NCBI GenBank assembly: GCA_031259035.1
Contig: JAIRLZ010000069.1
Location: 1-19,177, forward strand
Direction: 5' to 3'
DNA: 19,177 nucleotides
From: Treponema sp.
Lineage (GTDB): Bacteria > Spirochaetota > Spirochaetia > Treponematales > Breznakiellaceae
Shown: in pieces, positions 7,068-14,734 of the stretch
Layout of the letters: each line of letters starts with the position of its first letter
How positions within the stretch are numbered: the stretch's first letter is position 1
Made by a program: the position numbers and the translations under genes
The notes under the pieces: model-generated
Seen by the model: only the letters and a program-made list of their open reading frames with translations
Database searches by the model: none
Told to the model about the DNA's origin: nothing

Positions 7068-7811
7068 GTGTTTAAAGAAGAACCTATTGAAATTGAAGGG
7101 GCTGTTCGGGAAGCCCTTAAAAAGAATGGAGGCGTGGTTTTTGCGGTCTTGACGGTAGTCTTGACGATAGGCGTTTTTTTCATGGCTTCCTGTGTGAGCG
7201 TCCGCGCTGACGCCGTTATACAAGCCAACGGATCCGGCGCTATAACGGTGGAGTACGGCGTTTCCCATGCGCTTGATTCTCTAGGAAAACTGGACGGCAA
7301 CGAGCGGTGGCGGACGGTTCCGGTGGGAGAGGCTGATTTCAGGCGCACTGTTGAGCGGCTTGACGGCGTTGAACTGGTTTCCTTCGTCTCGAAAACAAAC
7401 GCGGCGCAACGGACTGCGGCGCAGTCCACGCCTGCGGCGATTGTCAACACGGTGAAACTCACATTCGATGCCATTGACTCGTTGCTTGGATTTCTTGATG
7501 CGACAGGCGGCCAAGCGTCCTTTGCAACCGAAAACGGGAAAAACAGGTTGACCCTTGTTCTCGCCCCAAAAAGCGGCGGCATTGATCCCGACCTGCTTGC
7601 GCTCTTCGCGTCGGCGTCCAGCGGGTATGCGTATGTCATAACCGTATCCGTCCCCTCGGAAGGCTCGCTGTCCGTACATGACGCTGACGGCGCCCCGCTT
7701 GTGATGCCGGACGCCGAAGTCAGGCAGGGCGATCCGCTTTTTTTCAGCGTTCCCATAGGAACCTTGCTCTCCATACAAGAGGGCGTCGTCTTGGAGATCG
7801 TCTGGGAATGA
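7068..7811 (+). CDS. Probable membrane-anchored lipoprotein-like protein, function unknown (possibly LppM/DUF3153-like)
   Basis: A 247-residue protein starting at GTG, chosen because AGAGGAG (7056-7062) is 5 nt upstream and an in-frame TAG at 7044 blocks extension. About 22 polar residues precede a hydrophobic stretch (23-40) ending FFMASC, with Cys42 as a possible spirochaete-type lipidation site. The polar lead is long for a lipoprotein signal, so a simple N-terminal membrane anchor is the alternative. The rest is predicted to lie outside the membrane: a region with ADAVIQANGSGAITVEYGVS, a middle part rich in Ala/Thr, and a C-terminal beta-like part ending VVLEIVWE. The start of the mature part (basic hydrophobic beta strand with GSG) recalls LppM/DUF3153 proteins, but this is weak. 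The stop overlaps the next ATG as ATGA, so it is coupled to the membrane protein that follows. Confidence 0.75.
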   Translation: MFKEEPIEIEGAVREALKKNGGVVFAVLTVVLTIGVFFMASCVSVRADAVIQANGSGAITVEYGVSHALDSLGKLDGNERWRTVPVGEADFRRTVERLDGVELVSFVSKTNAAQRTAAQSTPAAIVNTVKLTFDAIDSLLGFLDATGGQASFATENGKNRLTLVLAPKSGGIDPDLLALFASASSGYAYVITVSVPSEGSLSVHDADGAPLVMPDAEVRQGDPLFFSVPIGTLLSIQEGVVLEIVWE

Positions 7812-8470
7812 GCGTTTTCTGTCTTTTGTGGATACCGTTGTTTTTTCTCTTCTGGTCCGCCCTTGTTCCATACGGCGTTGAGGTGAGCGGCGCCCTTGCG
7901 GTTATTCTGGGAAGCGTCACCGCCATACTACAGTTTTTTTTCGGCAATTTTATTGCCGGCGGCGCGTTCGGAAAGGAGCGGTGGATCAACGTCTTTGTTG
8001 ACATGGTGGCGCTTCCCGCGTTGCTGCCCTTGCTTGTCTATGCGCTTTTTCTATTGCTCCGCATTGCAAAAGATCCAACCGGTTTCGGGAGCTTTTCCCT
8101 GCTCTGGCTTGCGCCTTCGGGCATTCTGCGAACCGTTCAATGGGGCGTGGAAAACGATCCGGCGAAGCTGCTGCTGATTCCCGTGCTGTGGACGTCTATC
8201 GTGGCGTGCGCCTCTTCTTTCATAAACCTCTCCCTGAGAAAAAAAACGCTTGCCGCCGCCGTATGTTCAACGGCAAGCATAGCGCTGATCGCTCCCCTTG
8301 CAACTACGGCGTACTGGGCGTTCTTTTCCCAGATAAGGCTGACGCGCTGGGTGGTTTTGGCGGGAACGCTCGCGTTGCTGGTCTGCGCGGTTGTGATCTC
8401 GTGGCTTTTCCCGGTGAAAAAAACTGATGGCAGAGAAATTGTACAGAAGGATGGCGTATGCAATACATAA
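7808..8470 (+). CDS. Polytopic integral membrane protein, family not recognised
   Basis: A 220-residue, strongly hydrophobic protein with about six predicted membrane segments (roughly residues 4-22, 28-46, 63-85, 120-140, 150-172, 182-203) and a short polar C-terminal tail. No known transporter or enzyme motif is apparent. The ATG overlaps the preceding stop (ATGA), and its own 3' end overlaps the Na/Pi cotransporter start by 13 nt, so all three are probably translated together. A role in assembling or regulating the phosphate transporter, or in anchoring the lipoprotein-like protein, is an inference from gene order only. The coding frame is convincing from its overlaps and codon pattern. 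Confidence 0.8.
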   Translation: MSVFCLLWIPLFFLFWSALVPYGVEVSGALAVILGSVTAILQFFFGNFIAGGAFGKERWINVFVDMVALPALLPLLVYALFLLLRIAKDPTGFGSFSLLWLAPSGILRTVQWGVENDPAKLLLIPVLWTSIVACASSFINLSLRKKTLAAAVCSTASIALIAPLATTAYWAFFSQIRLTRWVVLAGTLALLVCAVVISWLFPVKKTDGREIVQKDGVCNT

Positions 8471-10146
8471 GTATGCTTTTCACCATCATAGGCAGCCTCG
8501 GTCTTTTTCTTTATGGAATGAAGGTGATGAGTGATGGCATCCAGCAGTCCGCCGGCGAGCGTTTGCAGCGGGCGCTGGCTTTTATGACCGGCACCCGTGT
8601 TACGGGCGTACTGACCGGTTTCGCGGTGACGGCGGTTATCCAGTCGTCTTCGGCGACTACGGTGATGGTGGTGTCGTTTGTGAACGCGGGGCTGCTCACC
8701 TTGAAGCAGGCTATCGGCGTGATCATGGGAGCGAATGTCGGAACGACCGTAACCGCGTGGATCGTATCGCTCGTCGGCTTTTCCTTCAATATTTCAGCCT
8801 TCGCCCTGCCTGCGGTCGGCGCCGGATTCATAATGACCATGCTCAAATGGAAGCGCAAAGACTTGGGAACGGTGCTGCTGGGCTTCGGGCTGCTCTTCAT
8901 GGGGCTTGACTTCCTTACCAAATCAATGCCGAAATTTTCGGTCGAACAGCTTGAAATCATAGCGTCCGTCGCAAACTACGGGTTCCTGTCGCTGCTGCTT
9001 GCGGTCGGCGTAGGGATGAGCATCACCCTGCTTATCCATTCTTCCAGCGCGGCCACGGCGATCATTATAACGATGGGATTTCAAGGGTTAATCTCCTATG
9101 ATGTCGCCGCCGGCATGATCCTCGGCGCCAACATCGGCACTACCATTGACGCGGCTCTTGCGGCAATCGGCACAAAGACCGCGGCGAAGCGGGCCGCCTT
9201 GGTGCATGTTCTCTTCAATGTGCTTGGAACCGTATGGGCGCTTGTTTTCTTCCATCCGCTGCTTGCGCTGGTTGACCTCGTTACGCCGGGCGTTCCCGCT
9301 GGCGCCGCGCTTACCGTGCATCTCGCCATGCTCCACACGATTTTCAATCTGATCAACGCCCTTGTGTTTCTGCCCTTTGTCGATCCATTCGCCCTGTTTG
9401 TCTCGCTGATTATCAAGGAGAAAAACGAGCCGAAAGAGCTTGGGCATTACAAGCTGGAGTACAAATCGGGGTCAATTCAGGATACGCCGGAATTGAACAT
9501 ACTCCGCGCTGAAAAAGAGATACGGAATATGGCCGCTCTTTCCGCGTCAATGTACGCGAAGATCAGAGACGCCCTTCGTACCTTTCATATAGACGTACAG
9601 GAAGCCAATAAAGAGCAAGTCGTGGATACATTGGTAAAAGATTTGGCGGAACGGGAACGCTACGCGGATGAAATGCGCGAGGAGCTTACCCATTTCCTGA
9701 TTGAGTGTACCAGACAGCAGTTGAGCCACTATTCCGAAAAAAAGGTTTCGGTGTTGTTGGGGATAACGGCGAGCCTTGAAGAACTGACGGACGATTGTTA
9801 CGGCGCAAGCCTGCTTTTGGAACGGAGCGTCAAGAAAGACCTCGTCTTCAAGCGCAAGGAAACCGAGGCGCTGACCGAATACTCCGGCATGGTGGAGCAG
9901 TTTCTCAATCTTGTTGAAGCGCAGTGGGGCGATCCTGATGACGAGGAGAAGCGGCGCGAGAGCGAAGAATTGGAAAGCCAGATCAACAAGATGCAGAGCA
10001 AGCTGCGGAAATTGGGGCGCAAACGGATTGAAGCCGGTGAGAACGTCAAGACCGAGCTTCTTTTCATTGACTTGGCGCGGCGCATTGAAAAAGTCGGCGA
10101 TTATTGCTACAGCATTTCAAGCGCCCTTTCTATGATGAACAAGTGA
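8458..10146 (+). CDS. Na+/phosphate cotransporter family protein (NptA/PhoU-tail type)
   Basis: A 562-residue inner-membrane protein. Two Na_Pi_cotrans repeats are visible. The first has IQSSSATT (61-68) and GANVGTT (91-97). The second has IHSSSAAT (193-200) and GANIGTT (223-229), with His in place of the more usual Gln. Together they form an inverted-repeat membrane domain with about eight segments up to residue ~320. The C-terminal part (about 340-562) is helical and charged, with ERYADEMREELTHFL and a later EKVGDYCYSISSALSMM, like PhoU, a phosphate-signalling regulator. The architecture matches the bacterial NptA/YjbB group that moves phosphate with sodium. GAAGGA lies upstream of the ATG. 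The gene overlaps the previous one by 13 nt and is followed after 7 nt by the repeat lipoprotein gene. The family call is very secure; the direction and substrate range are inferred. Confidence 0.94.
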   Translation: MQYISMLFTIIGSLGLFLYGMKVMSDGIQQSAGERLQRALAFMTGTRVTGVLTGFAVTAVIQSSSATTVMVVSFVNAGLLTLKQAIGVIMGANVGTTVTAWIVSLVGFSFNISAFALPAVGAGFIMTMLKWKRKDLGTVLLGFGLLFMGLDFLTKSMPKFSVEQLEIIASVANYGFLSLLLAVGVGMSITLLIHSSSAATAIIITMGFQGLISYDVAAGMILGANIGTTIDAALAAIGTKTAAKRAALVHVLFNVLGTVWALVFFHPLLALVDLVTPGVPAGAALTVHLAMLHTIFNLINALVFLPFVDPFALFVSLIIKEKNEPKELGHYKLEYKSGSIQDTPELNILRAEKEIRNMAALSASMYAKIRDALRTFHIDVQEANKEQVVDTLVKDLAERERYADEMREELTHFLIECTRQQLSHYSEKKVSVLLGITASLEELTDDCYGASLLLERSVKKDLVFKRKETEALTEYSGMVEQFLNLVEAQWGDPDDEEKRRESEELESQINKMQSKLRKLGRKRIEAGENVKTELLFIDLARRIEKVGDYCYSISSALSMMNK

Positions 10147-10153
10147 GGTTGGT

Positions 10154-11155
10154 ATGAAAAAGATATTTCAGATGTTGGTGATGATTGCGGCGATAGCGGT
10201 TGTCATGTCGTGCGCAGGCAAGCCAGACGCGGTGTCCGCGCCGGAGCCGCCGGTACAGGAGCCGCAGGAGCGGCCTGTCGTACAGCCTGTTGTTGAGGAG
10301 CCGGAACCGGAGCGGCCTGTTGACGAAGTGGAGTTTGCGCCTGTAGAGGCGGCGCCTGTAGAGGCGGCGCCGGATCAGGCCGAGCTTGAAGCGCTTGCCG
10401 CCGCAAAAGCCGGCGCGGACGAGGCGCGGGAACAGGCTTTCGCCGCCGGCGGCGACGCGGCGTACCCCGATGATTGGAGCGGCGCCGAAGAGACGTACGG
10501 CGAAGCCGAGTCGTCGCCGCGTGATACGCGGAGTCAGGCGCGGGAGGCGGCCGCGCGGTACAGAGCCGCGGCGGACAAATACAAGGCGATTTATACGGCT
10601 GTGGTGAAAAGCCGCGCTGACGAAAGCCGCGCCCTGGCTGACAACGCGCGGCAGGAAGCGCTTGGGGTGAAAGCCAATGTAGCGGCGCGCGGCGACTATA
10701 ATGCGGCGGACGCCTCGTACAACCAGGCCGCCTCCTCGTATAAGGACGGCGCGTTTGAGGACGCGGCGGAAGGCTATGCGAGGACTGCGGAACTTTTCAT
10801 CGCGGCGCGTGACGCGGCCATGGAATAACGCGCAGCCGCTGACGAAAGCCGCGCCTTGGCTGACAGCGCGCGGCAGGAAGCGCTTGGGGTGAAAGCCAAT
10901 GTAGCGGCGCGCGGCGACTATAATGCGGCGGACGCCTTGTACAACCAGTCCGCGTCTTCGTATAAGGACGGCGCGTTTGAGGATGCGGCGGAAGGCTATG
11001 CGAGGACTGCGGAACTTTTCATCGCGGCGCGTGACGCGGCCATGGAAAAACGCGCCGCCGCTGACGCGGCGATTAAAGCCGCTGAGGAGAAAGCCGCGGA
11101 GAGCGACGCCCTGGCGCAGGATGCGGCCCGCATTTTTGGAGGAGATCAAGAATGA
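10154..11155 (+). pseudogene. Repeat-containing lipoprotein gene interrupted by an in-frame TAA
   Basis: The frame starts at ATG 10154 (GAGGT 5 nt upstream) and encodes a lipoprotein signal MKKIFQMLVMIAAIAVVMSC with Cys20 as lipidation site. A Pro/Glu-rich linker follows, including two copies of a 15-bp unit (10337-10366, APVEA). The rest is an Ala-rich helical, TPR-like region containing two near-identical 74-residue units. A TAA at 10826-10828 ends translation after 224 residues, but the same frame stays open to TGA at 11155 and would give 333 residues. At the corresponding place the second unit has AAA (11048-11050), so one A-to-T change explains the stop. The full frame ends in an ATGA overlap with the next gene, showing that the ancestral gene reached 11155. 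The 224-residue product may still be a working lipoprotein. Read-through, a recent mutation or a sequencing error are the options. Confidence 0.78.
10616..11059 (+). repeat. Two tandem 222-bp units in the lipoprotein gene
   Basis: Unit 1 (10616-10837) and unit 2 (10838-11059) differ at 9 of 222 positions by my manual comparison, and the frame is kept (74 codons). The core protein unit begins ADESRALAD and includes ARGDYNAAD, SSYKDGAFEDAAEGY and RTAELFIAARDAAME. The high identity suggests a recent duplication. One of the differences creates the TAA. Confidence 0.95.
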
Positions 11156-11928
11156 AAAAGCTCTTTTTTGTGTTGCCGGTTGTCTTTGTGCGCCTCATGC
11201 CGCTTTTCGCGCGACCGGCGCCTGATGATTCGTCCTCTGCCGTCGCTCCGGCAACGGCGGCGCCTTCCGTTGTTGCGGCGTCCGCGGCGGCGGAAGGCGC
11301 CGCGTCTTTCACGTTTACGGCGCCCCCTGATCTCAGGAACAACCAGTATTACCGTGAAAGCGTACGGCTTAACAAACTCGCTCAAGAGATGTATGATGAG
11401 GGTGATTACGACGCATCCACCGCATACGCCCAGGAAGCCTTGACATACGCGGCGTTGTCCGATAAATACGTGGCGGAGCATACCATGATAAACGCGGAGG
11501 CGAAACTGAAATGGGCTGAATCCATCCATGCGGCGGTACGGTATCCTGATGAGTATAGCCAAGCCCAAGCCTATTGGGAGGATGCGAGCGGCGAGTATGC
11601 GGCGGAACGCTGGAACGCGGCGATAGCCGCCGCTCACAAGACGCTTGAACTGCTTTCCGCGTTTGCAGAGGCGCCGAGGCTTCCGGGTCTCTACACGGTG
11701 CGCGACTGGGAGGCTACGAAGGATTGTCTATGGAACATCGCCGCGATGCCGTGGGCGTACAACGATCCGTTCCAGTGGACGGTTATCTATGAAGCCAACA
11801 AGTCCATATTGCCCCGTCCTGATGAGCCGGATTTGGTTTACCCGGGTTTGGCGCTCGTCTTGCCCAGCGTCAAAGGCGAGATTCGTGAAGGCATGTGGGT
11901 GGAAGGAGCGGAATATCCCGATTTTTGA
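11152..11928 (+). CDS. Exported LysM-domain protein with helical repeat region
   Basis: A 258-residue secreted protein. Residues 1-20 (MKKLFFVLPVVFVRLMPLFA) form a signal peptide followed by an Ala/Ser-rich linker. Residues about 62-175 are helical with a TPR-like spacing (YYRESVRLNKLAQEMYDEGDY then AYAQEAL, AYWEDASGEYAAERW, AAIAAAHKTLELL). Residues 181-239 form a LysM-type module, YTVRDWEATKDCLWNIA then FQWTVIYEANKS and PDLVYPGLALVLPS, which should bind peptidoglycan in the periplasm. A strong SD (GGAGGAG) precedes the ATG, and the ATG overlaps the 3' end of the broken lipoprotein frame. Paired with that lipoprotein, it probably linked outer membrane or periplasmic structures to the cell wall. 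This pairing resembles treponemal envelope loci as I recall them. argH starts 1 nt after its stop. Confidence 0.82.
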   Translation: MKKLFFVLPVVFVRLMPLFARPAPDDSSSAVAPATAAPSVVAASAAAEGAASFTFTAPPDLRNNQYYRESVRLNKLAQEMYDEGDYDASTAYAQEALTYAALSDKYVAEHTMINAEAKLKWAESIHAAVRYPDEYSQAQAYWEDASGEYAAERWNAAIAAAHKTLELLSAFAEAPRLPGLYTVRDWEATKDCLWNIAAMPWAYNDPFQWTVIYEANKSILPRPDEPDLVYPGLALVLPSVKGEIREGMWVEGAEYPDF

Positions 11929-11929
11929 T

Positions 11930-13327
11930 ATGAGTGAAACAACCGCGCTCTGGGCCGGACGGTTTGTTGAGAAGCCTGAAACACAGGCTTTCGCCTTCCA
12001 GTCCTCCATTGCCATAGATCAGCGGCTTGCCCAGGACGACATACGGGGCAGCCGCGTACACGCCGCCATGCTTGAAAAGCAGGGGCTTATTCCGTCTGAA
12101 ACCGCGGCGGCGCTGGATAAAGAACTGCTCGCCATTGCCGAAGAACTCGAAAACGGCTCGCTCTCTATAGACCCGTCCGCCGAAGACATTCATTCCTTTA
12201 TTGAAGGCGAACTCACGAGGCGCGTGGGCGACGCGGGACGCGCGGTTCATGCGGGGCGGAGCCGCAACGATCAGGTCGCCGTTGATTTCAGGCTCTCCCT
12301 CAAACGGACGGTTCCGGCGCTGTGCGGCGAGCTGCGGGAGACCATCGCCGTACTGCTTGACAAGGCGGAGCGATACGCCGAAGCCATCATGCCCGGGTAT
12401 ACCCATCTCCAGCGGGCGCAGCCGGTTACGCTTGGCTTTCACCTTGCGGCCTGGGCGTGCGGGTTGAAGCGGGACAGGGAGCGGTTCCTTGACGCGCTCA
12501 ACCGGCTTGACGAGTGTCCTCTTGGGGCTGGGGCGCTTGCGGGATCCGGCCTGCCGCTGGATCGCGCGGCGACCGCGAAGCGACTCGGCTTCAAGCGTCC
12601 CACTCTCAACGCAATGGACTCGGTCGCGGACAGGGATTTCGCCCTTGAATTGGCGTCCGCCGCCGCCATCGCCCAGACGCACCTGTCGCGCTTTTGCGAG
12701 GACATCGTGATCTGGGCGAGCGAGGAGTTTGCGTTCATCGATCTCTCTGAAAAGTGGAGCACCGGTTCCTCGATCATGCCACAAAAGAAAAATCCCGATT
12801 TTGCGGAGCTAATCCGCGGCAAGGCGGGGCGGACGGCCGGCAATCTCGTCACGCTGCTCACGCTGGTAAAAGGGCTGCCCTACGCCTACAACAAGGATCT
12901 CCAGGAAGACAAGGAGGCGCTGTTTGACAGCCTTGACACGGTGGCGTTGTGCCTGCGCATGTTCCGGGGCATGATCGGCTCGGCGGCTTTCAACACGGAG
13001 CGCATGGCGGATGCCTGTTGCGGCGGTTTTCTGGAAGCCACGGACGCCGCAGACTATCTCGTACGCAAGGGGCTTCCGTTTAGAAAGGCGCACGAGGCAG
13101 CCGCGCTGGTGGTGCGCGACTGCATTGACGCGGGACAGCGCCGCATCGCGGATCGTACGCTTGAGCAATTGAGGGAGCGCTCGCCGCTTTTTGACGCCGG
13201 TGTACACGACGCGCTCACGCCCCGCGCCTGTGTCCGCGCTCGAAAGACGTGTGGCGGGACCGCTCCAGACGAGGTGCGGCGGCAGATCGCGGAGTTGAGG
13301 AAGGATATTGAAACTTCTTCCTTTTAG
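11930..13327 (+). CDS. argH: Argininosuccinate lyase
   Basis: A 465-residue cytoplasmic enzyme that splits argininosuccinate into arginine and fumarate, the last step of arginine synthesis. Motifs are ALWAGRF at the N-terminus, HAGRSRNDQVA (about 103-113), GYTHLQRAQP with the catalytic histidine (about 153-162), and the superfamily signature GSSIMPQKKNPD (about 278-289) with the catalytic serine loop. The length is normal. The ATG at 11930 is chosen because ALWAGRF is the conserved N-terminus; the frame is open upstream within the LysM gene but that sequence is not ArgH. The gene lies 1 nt after the LysM stop and has no close SD (AAGGAG is 21 nt upstream), so it likely depends on reinitiation. 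Its place at the end of an envelope operon is unusual. No argG or other arg gene is in the window apart from the carbamoyl-phosphate subunit carA. Confidence 0.97.
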   Translation: MSETTALWAGRFVEKPETQAFAFQSSIAIDQRLAQDDIRGSRVHAAMLEKQGLIPSETAAALDKELLAIAEELENGSLSIDPSAEDIHSFIEGELTRRVGDAGRAVHAGRSRNDQVAVDFRLSLKRTVPALCGELRETIAVLLDKAERYAEAIMPGYTHLQRAQPVTLGFHLAAWACGLKRDRERFLDALNRLDECPLGAGALAGSGLPLDRAATAKRLGFKRPTLNAMDSVADRDFALELASAAAIAQTHLSRFCEDIVIWASEEFAFIDLSEKWSTGSSIMPQKKNPDFAELIRGKAGRTAGNLVTLLTLVKGLPYAYNKDLQEDKEALFDSLDTVALCLRMFRGMIGSAAFNTERMADACCGGFLEATDAADYLVRKGLPFRKAHEAAALVVRDCIDAGQRRIADRTLEQLRERSPLFDAGVHDALTPRACVRARKTCGGTAPDEVRRQIAELRKDIETSSF

Positions 13328-13413
13328 AACCTGTAACCAACGCATACTATTTTTGTTGTTAATGAGAGCGTCAATGCGGAGGAGCGCTCATTGCGGCCTT
13401 CCGCGATAGCATT
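13328..13413. other. 3' flank of argH, non-coding
   Basis: No gene is seen here. AATGAG-A-GCG (from 13354) can pair with CGCTCATT (to about 13391), an 8-bp stem with a bulge and a 14-nt loop. The T-run needed for a clear rho-independent terminator is absent. Confidence 0.4.
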
Positions 13414-13618
13414 GAGGCTTTTTCAAAACGCGCCCTATCAGCCTGTTGCGCTTGTAGGTTTTCATGGATTTTTCGTTGAAAAAAGCCATGAAAACCACGA
13501 TTTATGGGCTGATTTGGGAGTTTGAGCGGAAGAAAACGCATAAAAATGTGCGTTTTCTCCGATTTGGGGCGCGAAGCGCAACAAACTCCTATGGGGCGGC
13601 GAATGTTGAAAAAGGCTC
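13414..13618 (+). ncRNA. Cloverleaf-like structured element: candidate non-coding RNA or MITE-like palindromic repeat
   Basis: The ends are imperfect 13-bp inverted repeats (13414-13426 and 13606-13618, one mismatch). Nested stems read by hand are: P1 13418-13426 with 13606-13614 (9 bp), P1b 13431-13435 with 13594-13598 (5 bp), and P2 13437-13443 with 13507-13513 (7 bp). Inside P2 are 13457-13467 with 13486-13496 (11 bp) and 13469-13474 with 13478-13483 (6 bp). P3 pairs 13517-13524 with 13582-13589 (8 bp) and encloses 13527-13540 with 13549-13561 (13 bp, one bulge) and 13569-13572 with 13576-13579. A 9-base segment in the P2 arm (13445-13453) is also perfectly complementary to 13574-13582 in the P3 arm, allowing an arm-to-arm contact. 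No convincing ORF is present. The fold is almost symmetric, so the strand is uncertain. Confidence 0.6.
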
Positions 13619-13639
13619 TTTATAAAATACGGGAACAGA

Positions 13640-13686
13640 GGAACCTCTGGAAACGCGAACCTACGGTTCGCGTTTCCAGAGGTTCC
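13640..13686. repeat. Perfect 22-bp-arm palindromic hairpin upstream of the gld-like operon
   Basis: The arm 13640-13661 is exactly complementary to 13665-13686 around the loop TAC. Its core is CGAACC-TAC-GGTTCG. It ends 22 nt before the ATG at 13709, with the SD AAGAGG (13698-13703) just beyond it. It may terminate read-through from argH, act as a leader hairpin, or be a REP-like repeat. No T-run follows. Confidence 0.85.
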
Positions 13687-13708
13687 AATACATAAACAAG
13701 AGGTTTGC

Positions 13709-14734
13709 ATGATAAGTGTACAAAACATCACCAAACGGTATGGAACAGTTGAAGCGGTGAAGGACGTGTCTTTTACCGTGGGGCGGGATCAGGTGCTGGG
13801 TTTTCTTGGCCCAAACGGAGCCGGAAAGACAACCGTTATGAAAATTCTTACGGGCTATCACTTTCCCACAAAGGGTGAAGCCGTGGTGGACGGCGTTTCC
13901 GTGCAGGACAATCCGGTTGAAGTGAAGAAGCGGATCGGGTATTTGCCGGAAAGCGTGCCGGTCTACGGCGATCTCACCGTGGACGAGTACCTGTCTTTCA
14001 TCGCGGATGCGCGGCTTATAGCCAAGCCGGAGCGGCGAAACGCCAGAGAAGCGGCGATTGCGTCATGCGGGCTTGAGCAGGTGGCGAGCAAGAGAATCGA
14101 AACCCTGTCGAAAGGCTATAAACAGCGGGTGGGGCTGGCGCAAGCCATCATTCATGATCCGCCTATTCTGATTCTGGACGAGCCTATGTCCGGTCTTGAT
14201 CCCAATCAGATCATCGAAATACGCTCCCTCATCAAGCGGCTGGGGAAGCGGAAAACCGTCATCCTTTCCACGCATATCTTGCAGGAAGTGGAAGCGGTTT
14301 GCTCCCAGGCGCTTATCATAAGCGACGGGCGCATCGCGGCCCAAGGGACGCCTGAAGAAATCGCCGGCACCCTCAAAGGCGCGGACACGTGGCGCCTCAC
14401 GCTGAAAGGCGCGGACGTTGACGGGGTTAAAGAAAAACTCTCAAGGCTTGCGCCTATGGAGCGACTGAGCGGCATTACGCTTGACGCGGCGGGCGCGGAG
14501 AGCGGCGTTGTCGCGTTGAGCTTTTCAACGCCTGCGGATGGAACCGGGCTGGACGGCGAGCGGATATTTGATTGGGCTGTCGCGGAACAACTCAAGATAC
14601 TTGGCATGAATCAGAAGAAGATCAGTCTGGAAGACATATTCGTGCGTCTCACCAGCGAAACGCGCCCCGCAAACGCGGCGGCAAACGCGGCGGCAAACGC
14701 GGCGGAGAGCGCCGTTGAGGAGGAAGTGGAATGA
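13709..14734 (+). CDS. GldA-like ABC transporter ATP-binding protein
   Basis: A 341-residue ABC ATPase. The Walker A GPNGAGKTT is near residues 34-42, a Q-loop-region GYLPESVPVYGDLTV lies near 84-98, the signature LSKGYKQRVGLAQA is near 133-146, the Walker B LILDEPMSGLDP near 153-164, and the switch His in LSTHILQEVE near 189. LPES, LSKGYKQR and the C-terminal domain are typical of GldA/NatA-type ATPases that drive ABC-2 permeases. The Ala/Asn-rich C-terminal tail comes from a 12-bp triplication (14669-14704). The next three genes encode a GldF-like permease, a GldG-like auxiliary protein and a DUF4340 protein, so this is the motor of that complex. The SD AAGAGG is 5 nt upstream. In Bacteroidetes Gld ABC genes affect gliding; in other bacteria the transported substrate is unknown. 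Confidence 0.92.
   Translation: MISVQNITKRYGTVEAVKDVSFTVGRDQVLGFLGPNGAGKTTVMKILTGYHFPTKGEAVVDGVSVQDNPVEVKKRIGYLPESVPVYGDLTVDEYLSFIADARLIAKPERRNAREAAIASCGLEQVASKRIETLSKGYKQRVGLAQAIIHDPPILILDEPMSGLDPNQIIEIRSLIKRLGKRKTVILSTHILQEVEAVCSQALIISDGRIAAQGTPEEIAGTLKGADTWRLTLKGADVDGVKEKLSRLAPMERLSGITLDAAGAESGVVALSFSTPADGTGLDGERIFDWAVAEQLKILGMNQKKISLEDIFVRLTSETRPANAAANAAANAAESAVEEEVE
14669..14704 (+). repeat. Three tandem 12-bp units in the gldA-like gene
   Basis: Three perfect copies of GCAAACGCGGCG (14669-14680, 14681-14692, 14693-14704) encode an Asn-Ala-Ala-Ala-type repeat in the C-terminal tail. The unit is in frame, so copy number could vary without breaking the gene. Confidence 0.95.

Noticed and set aside
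10130..11149. Long minus-strand open frame (339 codons) opposite the repeat lipoprotein
   Set aside because: Very Arg/Gly-rich text with repeated blocks that mirror the plus-strand duplication; it is the antisense shadow of the Ala-rich repeat gene.
11645..11929. Upstream extension of the argH frame into the LysM gene
   Set aside because: The upstream residues are Arg-rich and not ArgH-like; the conserved N-terminus ALWAGRF follows the ATG at 11930.
13462..13734. Minus-strand 90-codon frame across the cloverleaf element
   Set aside because: The protein text simply reads through the stems and the palindrome and overlaps the GldA-like start; there is no SD and no domain. It could be a repeated spurious frame if the element is multicopy.
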